64,000 nucleotides of DNA from Manis javanica (Eukaryota > Chordata > Mammalia > Pholidota > Manidae): assembly GCF_040802235.1 (NCBI RefSeq), contig NC_133161.1, positions 44,939,001 through 45,003,000 of the forward strand, given 5' to 3'. The translations under genes and the position numbers were made by a program. This document shows positions 50,481 to 61,354 of the stretch, piece by piece. The notes below the pieces were generated by a model, which worked only from the letters and a program-made list of their open reading frames with translations, did not search any database and was not told the DNA's origin. Numbering within the stretch: position 1 is the stretch's first letter; every line of letters begins with the position of its first letter.

Positions 50481-51479
50481 TAAGGCACATTCTGTGCTGC
50501 ATAAGCTGTAACTTCTGAACTCTGCTTTTAACAAGAGCCTGCCACCTTGTTAAAGATTTAAGAATTCAAAACCACTTGCGATAGTAAACATGCCTTTAAG
50601 GCCTTACAAGATCTTGGCACCATAAAAGCAAATGGGCATGCTAATAATACTTGTGAAGCTAAGAGAAGTGCCCTAGGCCACCTACAGTAAAGCAAAAGCC
50701 TTCACTAATTTTCCCATGACTGTTATTATTAGAAGAGATACTTAATATGACTTTATCAGTTCAGAAGGATTTATTCAAATACAATGATCTGTCCCTACTG
50801 AAGGAAAAAGATAGTGACTTTATCAAAGCTCTAGGGCAGCTTGGGTTTTGGACTCCCCATCATGGCCACTTGGTGGTGCCCAAGAACCTACAGACATTTA
50901 TTATATCTGTTACATGGAACCATCTACGATGCCAAGGATGAATCAGTCCAAAATACAAAAATACAGATGGGGTAATTTTACCTGAGACTCAATAGGTGAC
51001 TAAATCTTCCCTTATCTTTAAGTATCAAAATTCAGGAAAGCTCTTAAGGCAGGGCAAAGCTCAGAATCCCACCTCAAGATTCGCTTGAACATTTACAAAT
51101 GAATTAATCCTATAGCCCTAGTGACGAAGCTCTAAATATGTTTCTGTAATAGCCTGAAAGTTTTCTTGTTGGGTCAAAAGCTTTCTTCTGCTAAAAGGAT
51201 AATGCTTTAACTGATTAAAAAAAAAATAAGATTTTATTTTTTCCACCTTGGAGGAGGAACTCACAGGCTCTATACTTAAAGAACTATGTAGAATCTTCAA
51301 ATACAGTAGAAACTTTATTATCTGTATTATCCCTAAGTTTTAGAAAGGTAAAACTAATGGTATTTTTGTTTTATTTTATTTTTTGATCTGTTTATTCCTT
51401 TTTTTTTAGTACAGTTTTTTTATTAAGGTATTATTGATATGCACTCTTATGAAGGTTTCACATAAAAAACAATGTGGTT

Positions 51480-51680
51480 TCTGGGGGGGATGGTGCATGG
51501 GGAAGGCAGTAAAACAGAGAAGAGAAGTAGTAATTCTATAGCATCTTACTATGCTGATGGACAGTGACTGTAATGGGATATGTGGTGGGGACTTGATAGT
51601 GAGGGGAGTCTAGTAACCATGATGTTGCTTATGTAATTGTACATTAATGATACCAAAATTAATTAATTAATTAATTAATG
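51480..51680 (+). mobile_element. L1 3' end inserted in opposite-strand L1
   Basis: A 201-bp L1 3' UTR in plus orientation, ending in an (AATT)n-rich tail, flanked by a perfect 16-bp target duplication AAAAAACAATGTGGTT (51464-51479 and 51681-51696) that is itself L1 3' UTR sequence. Confidence 0.9.
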
Positions 51681-52297
51681 AAAAAACAATGTGGTTACTA
51701 CATTCACCCATATTATCGAGTCCCCTCCCATACCCAATTGCAGTTACTGTCCATCAGTGTAGTAAGATGCCACAGAGTCACTACTTGTCTTCTCTGTGCT
51801 ACACTGTCTTCCCCATGATCCCCCCACATCATGTGTACCAATCAAAATACCCCCCAATCCCCTTCTCCCTCTCTCCCCACCCACTCTCCCTAACCCTTCC
51901 CCTTTGGTAACCGCTAGTCCCTTCTTGGAGTCTGTGAGTCTCCTGCTGTTTTGTTCCCTCAATTTTGCTTCGTTGTTATACTCCACAAAAGAGGGAAATC
52001 ATTTGGTACTTGTCTTTCTCTGCCTGGCTTATTTCACTGAGGATAATACCCTCTAGCTCCATCCATGTTATTGCAGATGGTAGGATTTGTTTCTTTCTTA
52101 TGGCTGAATAATATCCCATTGTGTATATGTACTACATCTTCTTTATCCTTTCATCTACTGATGGACACTTGGGTTGCTTCCATATCTTGGCTATTGTAAA
52201 TAGTGCTGCAGTAAACATAAGGGTGCATATGTCTTTTTGAAACTGAGAACTTGTATTCTTTGGGTAAATTCCTAGGAGTAGTATTCCCAGGTCAAAT

Positions 52298-52679
52298 TGT
52301 TGGGAAGGAAAGGACTTGCCTTGGTGTCACAGGGAAGTCAGATATAGTGAGACAAGAGACCAAAGTCAAGAAAGCAAAGTAAGTTTTAATACACTCTGCA
52401 TAGAGCAGCAGAGCGAGCCTGCCTAAGATAAAGATAGCCAGGCGTGGATGCTCATTCTGAGGCTTCTTTTATGTGGTTTCAGCTGGGCAGAGGTCCTTGA
52501 TTGACAGCAGTCAGCTCTCCAGGCTTGTTCTGATTGGTAAAATGGGGACTGGGGCTGTGCTGTGCTTGCACCTCTGATATTTCTTATCTGGGGGACCCTG
52601 GACATTTCCCGAGTCACCCCTGGACCCTGTGGCTTCATCTGGTTAACTCTCTGAGTCATTTCAGGCTTTCTACCTAACA
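52298..52679 (-). mobile_element. Solo LTR, ERV1-like, inside L1
   Basis: A 382-bp element, TGTTGGG ... CTAACA on the plus strand, with a perfect 4-bp target duplication AAAT (52294-52297 and 52680-52683). In sense (minus) direction it has U3, a TATA-like ACATAAAAG, a polyadenylation signal ATTAAA and a T/C-rich U5 ending in CCCAACA. The 4-bp duplication fits a class I retrovirus. Confidence 0.9.
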
Positions 52680-53219
52680 AAATGGTATTTCTTTTTACTT
52701 TTTTGAAGAACTTCCATATTGCTTTCCACAATGGTTGAACTAATGGTATTTTAAAATCAAAACTGTCCAAATTTTTAGAAGAGCTTAGCTTTTCCTGGAC
52801 TAAAGTTCTACCCTTTGATACTGTGATGTAAGCCACAAAACCCCTAACTCTCACTGTTTGAAATTCATATAAGAAGACCTATGAGGCTTAGATTAACTCC
52901 TCATATGGACTTTACCTTGTTACATTCCAATCTTGTCAGCTTTTGTCAAAACTAATCTCAGGTACACAATCACGTGCTTGACAGGTACAAGCTGCACTTT
53001 GAAAGAGACACTATCGGACACATTGCTACATGATATAAAACACGAAACTGAGCCACCGAGAAGGACACCAAGTTGTTGGCCTCTGAAAGGTCATATTAAG
53101 TACTTTTAACCACAAATACTGTTCTTAAACTCTAGGGTATATACTCACTGATTCATGATTACCAGGGTAAATGCACTAAGGACTCTACAACCTGGATATC
53201 CAGTCTCACTGAAGATATG

Positions 53220-53569
53220 TGTGGGGAAAACTGTGATGTTTCCAGAATATCTTGCCTGGCTTTAATATATATGCATATCAACAGGTGCTCAAGGGTGGAG
53301 AGAAGTATGGCTTTAGTGTATTTGCATCATTTCTCAGGGTGGAGAGAAGTTCATCTCCATATCAGTGGGTATTACCTGGGCAAGGAGGGCTTATAAGTAC
53401 CCTAGAGGTGAGGGGAGGGCAGGTTTTGGTTTCTGCTGGAGCAGGGAAAAGAGACGACCCGGATTGCAGTTTGTGAGCAATAAATGGATTTTAAACTTTA
53501 TTTCTCCCTTTGACTGATTTCAGTTTTTAGAGGTATTTTGCCCCAGGATTTCCTCTCCATGTACTTACA
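53220..53569 (+). mobile_element. Solo LTR, class III-like ERV family (copy C)
   Basis: A 350-bp LTR, TGTGGGG ... CTTACA, with a perfect 5-bp target duplication ATATG (53215-53219 and 53570-53574). Sense on the plus strand: octamer ATTTGCAT at 53320-53327, TATA-like GGCTTATAAG near 53.39 kb, AATAAA in GAGCAATAAATGG near 53.48 kb. Same family as 19556-19904 and 43361-43714, opposite orientation. Confidence 0.92.
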
Positions 53570-53574
53570 ATATG

Positions 53575-54562
53575 CAATCCTGAGGCTCAGTGAAAAGCTT
53601 TTAAAAACATAGAGCTCTGGCAATAGCTACTCCAAGATTTATGGATCCGAAAGATCACAGTTTCTACCTAAAACTTTCAGATTAAGATCTGTGATTAGGA
53701 TTTTTATTTTATTATTTGTGTCCTCCTTTTATTAGTTAAATGCTTTCCTTTGCGTGGGTCAAGGGATTAGATTGTAAAATGACTGCTAGAGTCCTTTTGC
53801 CTTTCTCTCATCTGTCTTCTTCCCCATGAACTTTGAACTCCCTAATTCACCTATCTCAAACAATTGCAATGGATTCCAATTCTTACAACCAATGGATTTG
53901 CCATTGGTTTAGACCCCTCTAGTAAGACCCCCTAATAATCTATATGTCTTAATTGAACCCCAGGCCCCCAACCATTAGCTGCTGTTCTTGAAGTCTACAA
54001 AAAGCTCAAAAGAATTCAAGGAATATCAGGGATGAAAAGAGGCAAGAGGCTTATTTTCCTGGCTTGGTTTGTGCCAACTAGGAAAGGATACAAATTGGGT
54101 TCCAAATGTTTTTCTTATATTTGTGGTTGTTCTCCTACTTTGTCAGCTCCTCTACTGCCTGATATACAGCTGCCTAAATAGTCCTAGATGCTATTATCTC
54201 AAGCCAACAACCAGTGGATGATATTGCAACAGGAAGACACTAAAGTCTTCATAGTCAACCATGTCTTGGATTTGAGTTTGACCGTAAGAAGGGAGTCCTT
54301 GTACTGAGAGAACTGGGGCATGGTAACCTAACGATGGTGCGGGTACCAAAGGAAGGACATCAGCAGCCAATATAAAAAATGAATATGTCCTCTTCCTACT
54401 CCACAGGTGAAATCACTGGATTCTTAGAAAAATCATGAATAACTGAAATTGCCTACCCTGATACTAACATAGTCTGCTTGGGAACAAATTGCCCCCTTGA
54501 TAGTGTTCCCCCTTCAACATGTCTAAGAACAAAACAAGACATTTTGTCAGTGTTCCACTGAC
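53575..54562. other. Intergenic DNA
   Basis: No gene or sure repeat recognised. The composition and phrasing around 54.2-54.5 kb could be old retroelement sequence, but I cannot place it. Confidence 0.4.
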
Positions 54563-54744
54563 TGAGTTTTCCTCTATAAACCCTGTTTTGCCTATTTGGT
54601 GACAATCTATACATGAAAAATTTCCCTTACATATGAGTAAATGTCAGCTGTGCTGAGTTTTTCTCTGTAAACCCTGTTTTGCCTATTTGGTGACAATCTA
54701 TACATGACAAATTTCCCTTACATATGAGTAAATGTCAGCTGTGC
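54563..54744. repeat. Tandem duplication, two 91-bp units
   Basis: Units 54563-54653 and 54654-54744 begin TGAGTTTT(C/T)CTCT and share TTTGCCTATTTGGTGACAAT and TATGAGTAAATGTCAGCTGT. They differ at about three positions, so the duplication is fairly recent. Confidence 0.95.
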
Positions 54745-55274
54745 TTTAAACTAAACTAAATGTCTGTGAGATATTCTTTGACAATGGTGACATCGACATC
54801 CAAGAATAAAAGCAGGGAAATTAGTCTGGAAAGGGGTTAAGGTTTAAAATGTGCAGAGTGAGTTTGTGGTACTTGTAGGACACACAAGAAATAAACAATT
54901 AGTTAAAAGGAAATAGGGGCTGGTGCGGAAACTAGGAGTTATTAACATAGAAGCGGTATGGAAGATTTTGTAGTGGATTACCCAGTAGTGCATAAGGCAA
55001 AAAAGGAGAATCACCACCAAGTTATCTATCAGAGGGGAAGGAAGAAACCTGTTCATAGGGATGTTCCCAGCACAAGAGTGAAGAGTTTCCAGGAGAAGGG
55101 ACCCAAGCTGTGGTATGAAAGAGAAAGAGGCATGAAGAAATTTGTTTTCCTAAATACAAACTGCCATTGATTTTAAGATATCCTAATTTCAGAAATGTTG
55201 AAAGTTGTGTCTTAGAATTGATGAAATACAGCAGAACATGGGCTGAAAAGATAGCATTGGGTCTGGAAACTAGG

Positions 55275-55406
55275 AAGTCATTTGCTTGCCATACTTAAAG
55301 AAATCCCTTTCACTAAACTGGTAAGTGTATAACTGGATGGCTATAAGTCATTTGCTTGCCATACTTAAAGAAATCCCTTTCACTAAACTGGTAAGTGTAT
55401 AACTGG
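55275..55406. repeat. Tandem duplication, 70-bp period
   Basis: AAGTCATTTGCTTGCCATAC starts at 55275 and again at 55345; the first 62 bp of both units (55275-55336 and 55345-55406) are identical. An 8-bp spacer completes the first unit. Confidence 0.95.
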
Positions 55407-55954
55407 GGGTGTGGAAAGTAGGGACAGTATGCTGACCACTATTTTAAGAAATCTGGTGATGGGAAGGTGTGATGAAACTTGAGATAAGGCAGAATTTAAA
55501 GGAAGGTTATTTTTGTATGGGGTAGAACTGGGCCTGTCTGAAAGCTAAGGAGAAGAAACTGATGGAGACGTAGAGATTAAATGTCCATACAAGGCAGTGT
55601 GGAGCAGACTGGGGGGAGAGTGCAGCTATGGAGTCCATCAGGACTGGGTTTAGTAAATTTTCTACTTACTCATTATCCACATTGGACTTCTCATTTAAAC
55701 CTCCTGAGCTTTGGTTCCCTCATTTACAACAGTGGGATAATCATTCCCCTACCTCATTTACTTATATGTATGAAGTGAGATTACCCACATAAGGTGCTTG
55801 ACACAGTAGCCAGGACATACTAAGTGCTCACTAAATGGGATCTACTATTAAGAGATTAAGAGAGAGTATAATCGATTAGCCAAGTCCAATGGGAAAGGAT
55901 GGGATCAAGCAGCTCATTAGTGGAGGAATTAGCCCCGAAGAGGAAGAGGGATCC

Positions 55955-56495
55955 CCCTCTGTGATGGTTTTAAAGGATGTCCACAAATTCTCTGATACTA
56001 CTTCCTTCAAAAGATGGAGCCTAATTTCCCTCATCTGGGGTGCAGGTAGTACTTAGGGACTCACTGGTAACTAATAGAATGTGGTGGAAGGTGATGATGT
56101 ACAATTTAGAGATTAAGTTATAAAAGGGATCGTGACTTTTTCCATGCTTATTCTCTTGGATCACTTAATCTGTGGGAAGCCAGCTGATACTTAATGAGAA
56201 TATGCAAGCAATCCTCTGGAGAGGCCCATGTGGTAACCCGCTGAGGCCTCCTGCCAGCAGCCCTGTGAGTGATTTATCTTGGAAGTAGGTCCTCCAGTCC
56301 TGTTCTAGCTTTCAGATGATGTAGCCCCAGCTGATATTTTGACTGCAACCTCCTGAAAGACCCCGAGCCAGACCCTTCCAGCCAAGCCACTTCAAAATTC
56401 TTGACTCGTGAAAACTGTGAGATAATAAATGTTTGTCCTGCTAAGTTCCTAAACTTTGGGGTAAATTGTTACACAATAGTGGAAAACTAATACCC
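55955..56495 (+). repeat. MLT1-type (MaLR) LTR, nearly full length
   Basis: Ordered matches to an MLT1 LTR: start TGTGATGGTTTTAAAGGATG, then ATGTGGTGGAAGGTGATGAT, TTATAAAAGGGATCGTGACT, TTCTCTTGGATCACTTAATC, GAGGCCTCCTGCCAGCAGCC, GCTTTCAGATGATGTAGCCC, AACTGTGAGATAATAAATGT and the end GGAAAACTAATAC. Confidence 0.88.
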
Positions 56496-57584
56496 CCTCT
56501 TTCTCTGAGTCAGAAGGAAATTCATTCTGAGTCAGAAGGAAAAGTAGAAAACAGGTGAAGACATACATAATATGGATGAGAAAGAAGGTCAATGCCTGAT
56601 AGTCTCTATTTTCTCTGTAAAATTAAAATATGAGGGATGTTATTTGTAGACCATGAGATGGCTTGACAGGACTGGCAAAGGATTAGAAAAGCCATGCAAA
56701 AAATAGGAAAGGGAACCAACTAGGAGTACAAGTAAGACTGATGTTCTTCTTTTGTGCCTGTCTTCCTTTATGCCAGACCCAGCCACAGAAATCACACTTG
56801 CTATAGATCAGACTTCAGTAATGACCCTTCATCTCAAGCATAGAATCCAGAGGCATCACAGCCTGTCTGAGCCAGCCCCAGAGACTGCACGTGTGAGCAG
56901 ACAGTTGATGAGCGAGTTCAGGGAAGAGGAGGATGGCGCAGGCTCATCTTGGAGAAGTACACCATGATGTCAAATATGATTTGCAATAGCTATATAGAGT
57001 CTAGCACATTATTTACGAAGTGGTAGAGTATCAGAGGGAAGTAATTTAAGAAAAAAATAAACAATCCTTATATATCCTATAACAACCATATTGCAGTAAG
57101 GGGGAACTCCACCGAGTCTTTTAAATGTCTCGTTTGTATTATTCTTTCCTCCTTACTCCAGTGTCCCCAGCTGCCACCCCAGCTCCCACCTGGTCTCTCT
57201 CAACCCTGTGAATTCTCCGGATTTAGCCAGCCACCAGTCTTTTTCTCAGAACAGTGCAGAGCTCCAGCACATAGAAGAAACCAGGCTAGGACTGCCCCCT
57301 CCTAATGTTATACCACTTAATAGTCTCTTAAAATCCCATAGGCCCACCAGGAATTGAGTCACTGTGTCTCCTTGTAGAATGATAGACCCTGCTGTCCTTG
57401 AGAGTGGCTTGATTGAGCTCTGATTCTGCACACAAACTGGGGAACTGAACCTTTACTGCAAAACTGGGGCCTTTTCTACCTTACACATAAAGTCCACTCA
57501 TTCATTCATCCTTTCACTCCCTCAGTTATTCAATTATTTTGCAATTCAATATTAAATACCTAGTCAATAATGGGACAGGCATGT

Positions 57585-57904
57585 ATTGCTGACCCTTGAA
57601 AAACATGGGTTTGTACTGTATGGGCCTCCTTGTATGTGGATTTTTTTCAATAAATTTAGTGGAAAAATTTTTGGAGATGTTTGTGACAATTTGAAAAAAC
57701 ATTTTCTTTTCTCTAGCTTACTTTATTTTAAGAATACAGCATATAATATATAACATACCAAATATGTGTTAATCGACTATGTTATTGATAAGGTTTCTGG
57801 TTAACAGTAGGTTATTAATAGTTAAGTTTTCAGGGAGTCAAAAGTTATGCATGGATTTTTGACTGTGCAGGGAGCATGTACTCCTAACCTTCAAGGGTCA
57901 GCTG
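57585..57904. mobile_element. MER2-type DNA transposon (Tigger/pogo-derived)
   Basis: Terminal inverted repeats CTGACCCTTGAA... and ...TTCAAGGGTCAG flank an internal TAACATACCAAATATGTGTT and TAGTTAAGTTTTCAGGGAGT, as in MER2. TA dinucleotides are present at both borders. Non-autonomous, about 320 bp. Confidence 0.85.
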
Positions 57905-57959
57905 TACTAAATGCTGGGAATAAAAAGGTGAATATTGTCTTAAGGAATAGCAAAATGGC

Positions 57960-58230
57960 CTGCTGGCACATAGTAAGCACTCAATAAGTATGTGTTAAAT
58001 GACTGATAATTCATGCCCTCCTGGGCATTCTAGTCTGGTTGGGGAGGGGAGCATATCAACAAATAATTCAAATAAAATGGTTTTAGTGCAATAGTAAAGG
58101 AATCAATCAAGTATTGTAAATATAGAAGACTATACCTCCCTGGAAGTTAGAGATGGTTTGATGGATAGAGGAGGTAACATCGGCTTGATCTTGAAGAACA
58201 AAAAGGAGTTTTCCAGGAAAGGAAAGTAGG
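57960..58230. repeat. Ancient repeat relic (MIR/L2-age)
   Basis: GGCACATAGTAAGCACTCAA resembles the MIR end and is followed by the old repeat pattern also seen at 20.8 and 49.0 kb. Confidence 0.4.
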
Positions 58231-58265
58231 AAAAGTCTTTGCAGGCAGACCGAACTCACAGGCCT

Positions 58266-58449
58266 CTTTTTTATCTAATTTTTTAAAAATTAAAGTATCA
58301 CTGATATACAATCTTATGTTGTTTTTAAATATACAACACAGTGGTTCAACAGTTACCCATATTATTAAATCCTCACCCCCTCTAGTGCAGTTACTACCTA
58401 TCAACACAGTAAGATGTTATAGAAATCATCATTAACTATATTCTCCATG
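58266..58449 (-). mobile_element. Short L1 3' end
   Basis: A minus-strand 184-bp L1 3' UTR piece (TTAAAGTATCACTGATATAC, CAGTGGTTCAACAGTTACCC). Flanks CTCACAGGCCT (58255-58265) and CTCACAGGTCT (58450-58460) are an 11-bp target duplication with one mismatch. Confidence 0.85.
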
Positions 58450-58460
58450 CTCACAGGTCT

Positions 58461-60324
58461 TATTTTTAACAGGATTCTTTTCACTCCAGTCTAATCCTAA
58501 TTTGCTAATATAAATGTTAACTGATATTTTGCTGAGTTTTAGTCTTTTGAATTAATTTTTGCTTTTGTTCCCTGAGCAGTGATAGGTTGGCAAAGTTAGA
58601 TGTAAAACAATTCTACAAAAGAGATTATTTTTAACAGGGTGGATGAAATTAATTCAAGGAAGAAAAAAATGTATTGTAAGTTTCAGAAATATTATAATTT
58701 CTTATAATTTCTAAGCCAGATGGAAGGTATCTTTCCTAAAAATGGTCTCCCTTTTACTTCTACACCTTCTTTTCTGACACACCTGGCTGAGAACTCAGAA
58801 AGCACCCCTTGTTCCATGTCAGCATGGTGTTTACTGTTATGTTCTCACTTTGGAGCAATTCAGGAGATGACCAGATATTGTACACACTAAACCAGATTGG
58901 CAGAAGGACTTGGAACAGCCAAATGCATTAATCTAGTTTGTCATTATCAATTCATTAGTGATTATATATATTGAGAAAATTCTTAATTGCATGACAGCAT
59001 GGAAAATCATATTACACCAGGGAATAGAACTTGCTAAGCCTCCAAATTGGAATTTAGAAAGAACACTAATTTGCTGCAGGAAACATGAAGCAATACTGAC
59101 ACTTACTAACTTGTGTTAATAAGCTCAACCATTTTGTTTCAAGGTAATAACAAGACCTACCACTATTACCAATGCTAATTAGGTACATTGCCATGAAGTT
59201 CTCTAACCTGTTCTCTTAAGCATGTAAACTGCTTTGACAATCTTAAAGGGCTGAGAAGGAATAAAATAAGAAGGATGGGAACTAGGAAGAGCCAAGGGAG
59301 GCAGATCTTTTTCCAGTTTAACTGAGAATTGTTGACTCTAGCACTTTTTCTCTCAGCCTTGCAGTCACATTTGTATTTTCACCAGCTTGCAACCATCATA
59401 GCACTTAATAAAGGTTGATGGTTGATGGGTCTTTGGATACATAACTCTGCAGCTTCAAAATGAGTCAGGTATTTAACCAGCAAAACCATGCAACATTTCA
59501 ATGAGTCAATCCCTTGACAAAAGGTTACCACCCACTGAGCCTAGCTAGCAGTGGCAAACTGGAATGAAAAGAGGATTAAAACATCATTGCTTGTCTTCAA
59601 TTTTCTGGAAATTTTGGATTTTAACATGATTCTTGAAGAACTGAACAATCATCCTAAACAAATCAAGGCCAGTCTATCAACATAGAGCAGCATTCCCATG
59701 CTTTTAGTAATATGTTTTCCACATCAAAGGAGTCTGTGACCTAGGCAGTTTGGGAAAGTTAGGACTAAACAGAGCTCACCAGGTTTCTTTACTGCAGGCA
59801 TTCTCAGATTTGTTCATGTGGAAATGGACATCATGAATCTCCAAGAGAAAATAATAGAATATAGTGTTATTCAGCTCATTCCACCACAGAGCCCGTTTTG
59901 GAAGGAGGACCATTCCGTGGGGCCAATATCCCATGGATCATACTGTGAGAACAACTGCTGGTCAAGTATAACTGTTATTCTTGAACACCCACATTGTTAA
60001 TGGAGCACTGGACGCTGTGAGAAGGAGACTCTGGGGAAGGAGCAGCATAGTAATAATGATTGATTTTCTCTTCCCACAACATACCCCAAGCACCTACTAG
60101 GGGGTGAAGATTCTGGTACCATCTGTTTAAAATTAATAAGGGCCTCATACTCCTCCAGTGCAGTGTATATGGGAACGGGAGTAACCTGTTGGAGACACAT
60201 CTAATCTTTAAACTCCTCGACCCCGCTTCAGATAAGGGAACCCAATATGCAAGTTATCTACCAATATTCTATAGTTACTTCTCATAACCACTAATCAGAA
60301 ACTCTTAGAAATAAGGATTTAAAA
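58461..60324. other. Intergenic DNA, mostly unique
   Basis: No gene recognised and few repeat signatures. The part from about 58.8 to 59.25 kb is AT-rich with many TAAT/ATTA cores. The short ORFs at 59.8-60.2 kb look like chance. Confidence 0.45.
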
Positions 60325-60885
60325 AATTTTTTTTATTGAGATAAAATTCACAACATTGAATCAACTGTTTCAAAGTGAACAATTCAGTGGCATTTAGTAC
60401 ACTCACAATGTTTTACAACCACCACCTCTTTCTAGTTCAAAGACATTTTCATCACCTCAAAATAAAATTTTACACCCATTAAATAGTTACTCCTCCTCCC
60501 TGAAGTCCCTGGTAACCACCAATCAGCTTTCTGTTTCTATGGGTTTGCCTATTCTTGATATTCCATGTAAATGGAATCAGACAATATGTGGCCTTTTGTG
60601 ACTGGCTCCTTCTAATTACCCTAATGTTTTTTAGGTTCATCCATGCTCTGTATGTCAATATTTCACTCTTTTTTTATGGCCAAATAATATTCCATTGTAT
60701 GGCTATACCATTTTTTGCTTGTCCATTCATCTGTTGGTGGACTTGGGTTTCCACCTTTTGGCAATTATGAGTAGTGCTGTTATGAACATTTGTGCACTAG
60801 CATTTGAGTACCTGTTTTCAGTTTGTTTGGGTATATACTTACGAATGGCATTTTTGGGATGTGTCTTGCCAATGGGTTTCAGCCC
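60325..60885 (-). mobile_element. Old L1 3' end fragment
   Basis: Minus-strand older L1: TTTTTATTGAGATAAAATTC, AACAATTCAGTGGCATTTAG, GGGTTTGCCTATTCTTGATA, AAATAATATTCCATTGTATG, TTGTCCATTCATCTGTTGG reading into the 3' end of ORF2. No functional coding capacity. Confidence 0.85.
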
Positions 60886-60909
60886 TGGGTAAGTTTGCTA
60901 TGGATTTAG

Positions 60910-61348
60910 TGTGACCGAAGAAATTGACAGCAAAATGTTCTTGGGGTGAAAGGGTTATACCCAACTTTATTTCTAGGTGGCAGGTCAGTCACTAAAATCC
61001 CATTCACTCAGAGTGAGTCTGCATGCAGCAAGCCAGTCTCTGTCTCTGGGCCCCTCTGTCCGCACAGCCATCCTCTGGGCCTCTCTGCACAGTCGTCCCA
61101 CACAGCCGTCCTCTGGGCCTCTGTCCTCGGCACTGCCACCACTCTAGCCTCTGCTCTGCTCCCCTGCAGCCTTGCAGCCCTGCCACCGTGTCATGCCCAG
61201 AGCACTAGGCGGAGCTCTTTTTATAGAGTCAACAGCCATGTATTGCCCACAGTTGTGCAGTGAGCTAGTCAGCCAGGGCCAGGTGAGAATCCTGGCCACA
61301 GGAACTCTCATTTTATCCACAGGATGGAAACAGAATTTTGCCACTACA
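60910..61348 (-). mobile_element. Solo LTR, possibly ERVK-like
   Basis: A 439-bp element, TGTGACCG ... CCACTACA on the plus strand. In sense (minus) direction it has a TATA box in TCTATAAAAAGAGC, a polyadenylation signal in GAAATAAAGTTGGG, and ends CGGTCACA. Flanks ATTTAG (60904-60909) and ATTTTG (61349-61354) match at 5 of 6, suggesting a 6-bp target duplication. The middle holds repeated CCTCTGGGCCTCT units. Confidence 0.75.
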
Positions 61349-61354
61349 ATTTTG

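Larger units (their letters stand above)
51367..52737 (-). mobile_element. L1 insertion hosting two later insertions
   Basis: A minus-strand 5'-truncated L1 flanked by a perfect 15-bp repeat AACTAATGGTATTTT (51352-51366 and 52738-52752), though a few bases of the right copy could be L1's own. Two later insertions sit inside: a plus-strand L1 piece (51480-51680) and a solo LTR (52298-52679). Confidence 0.88.
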
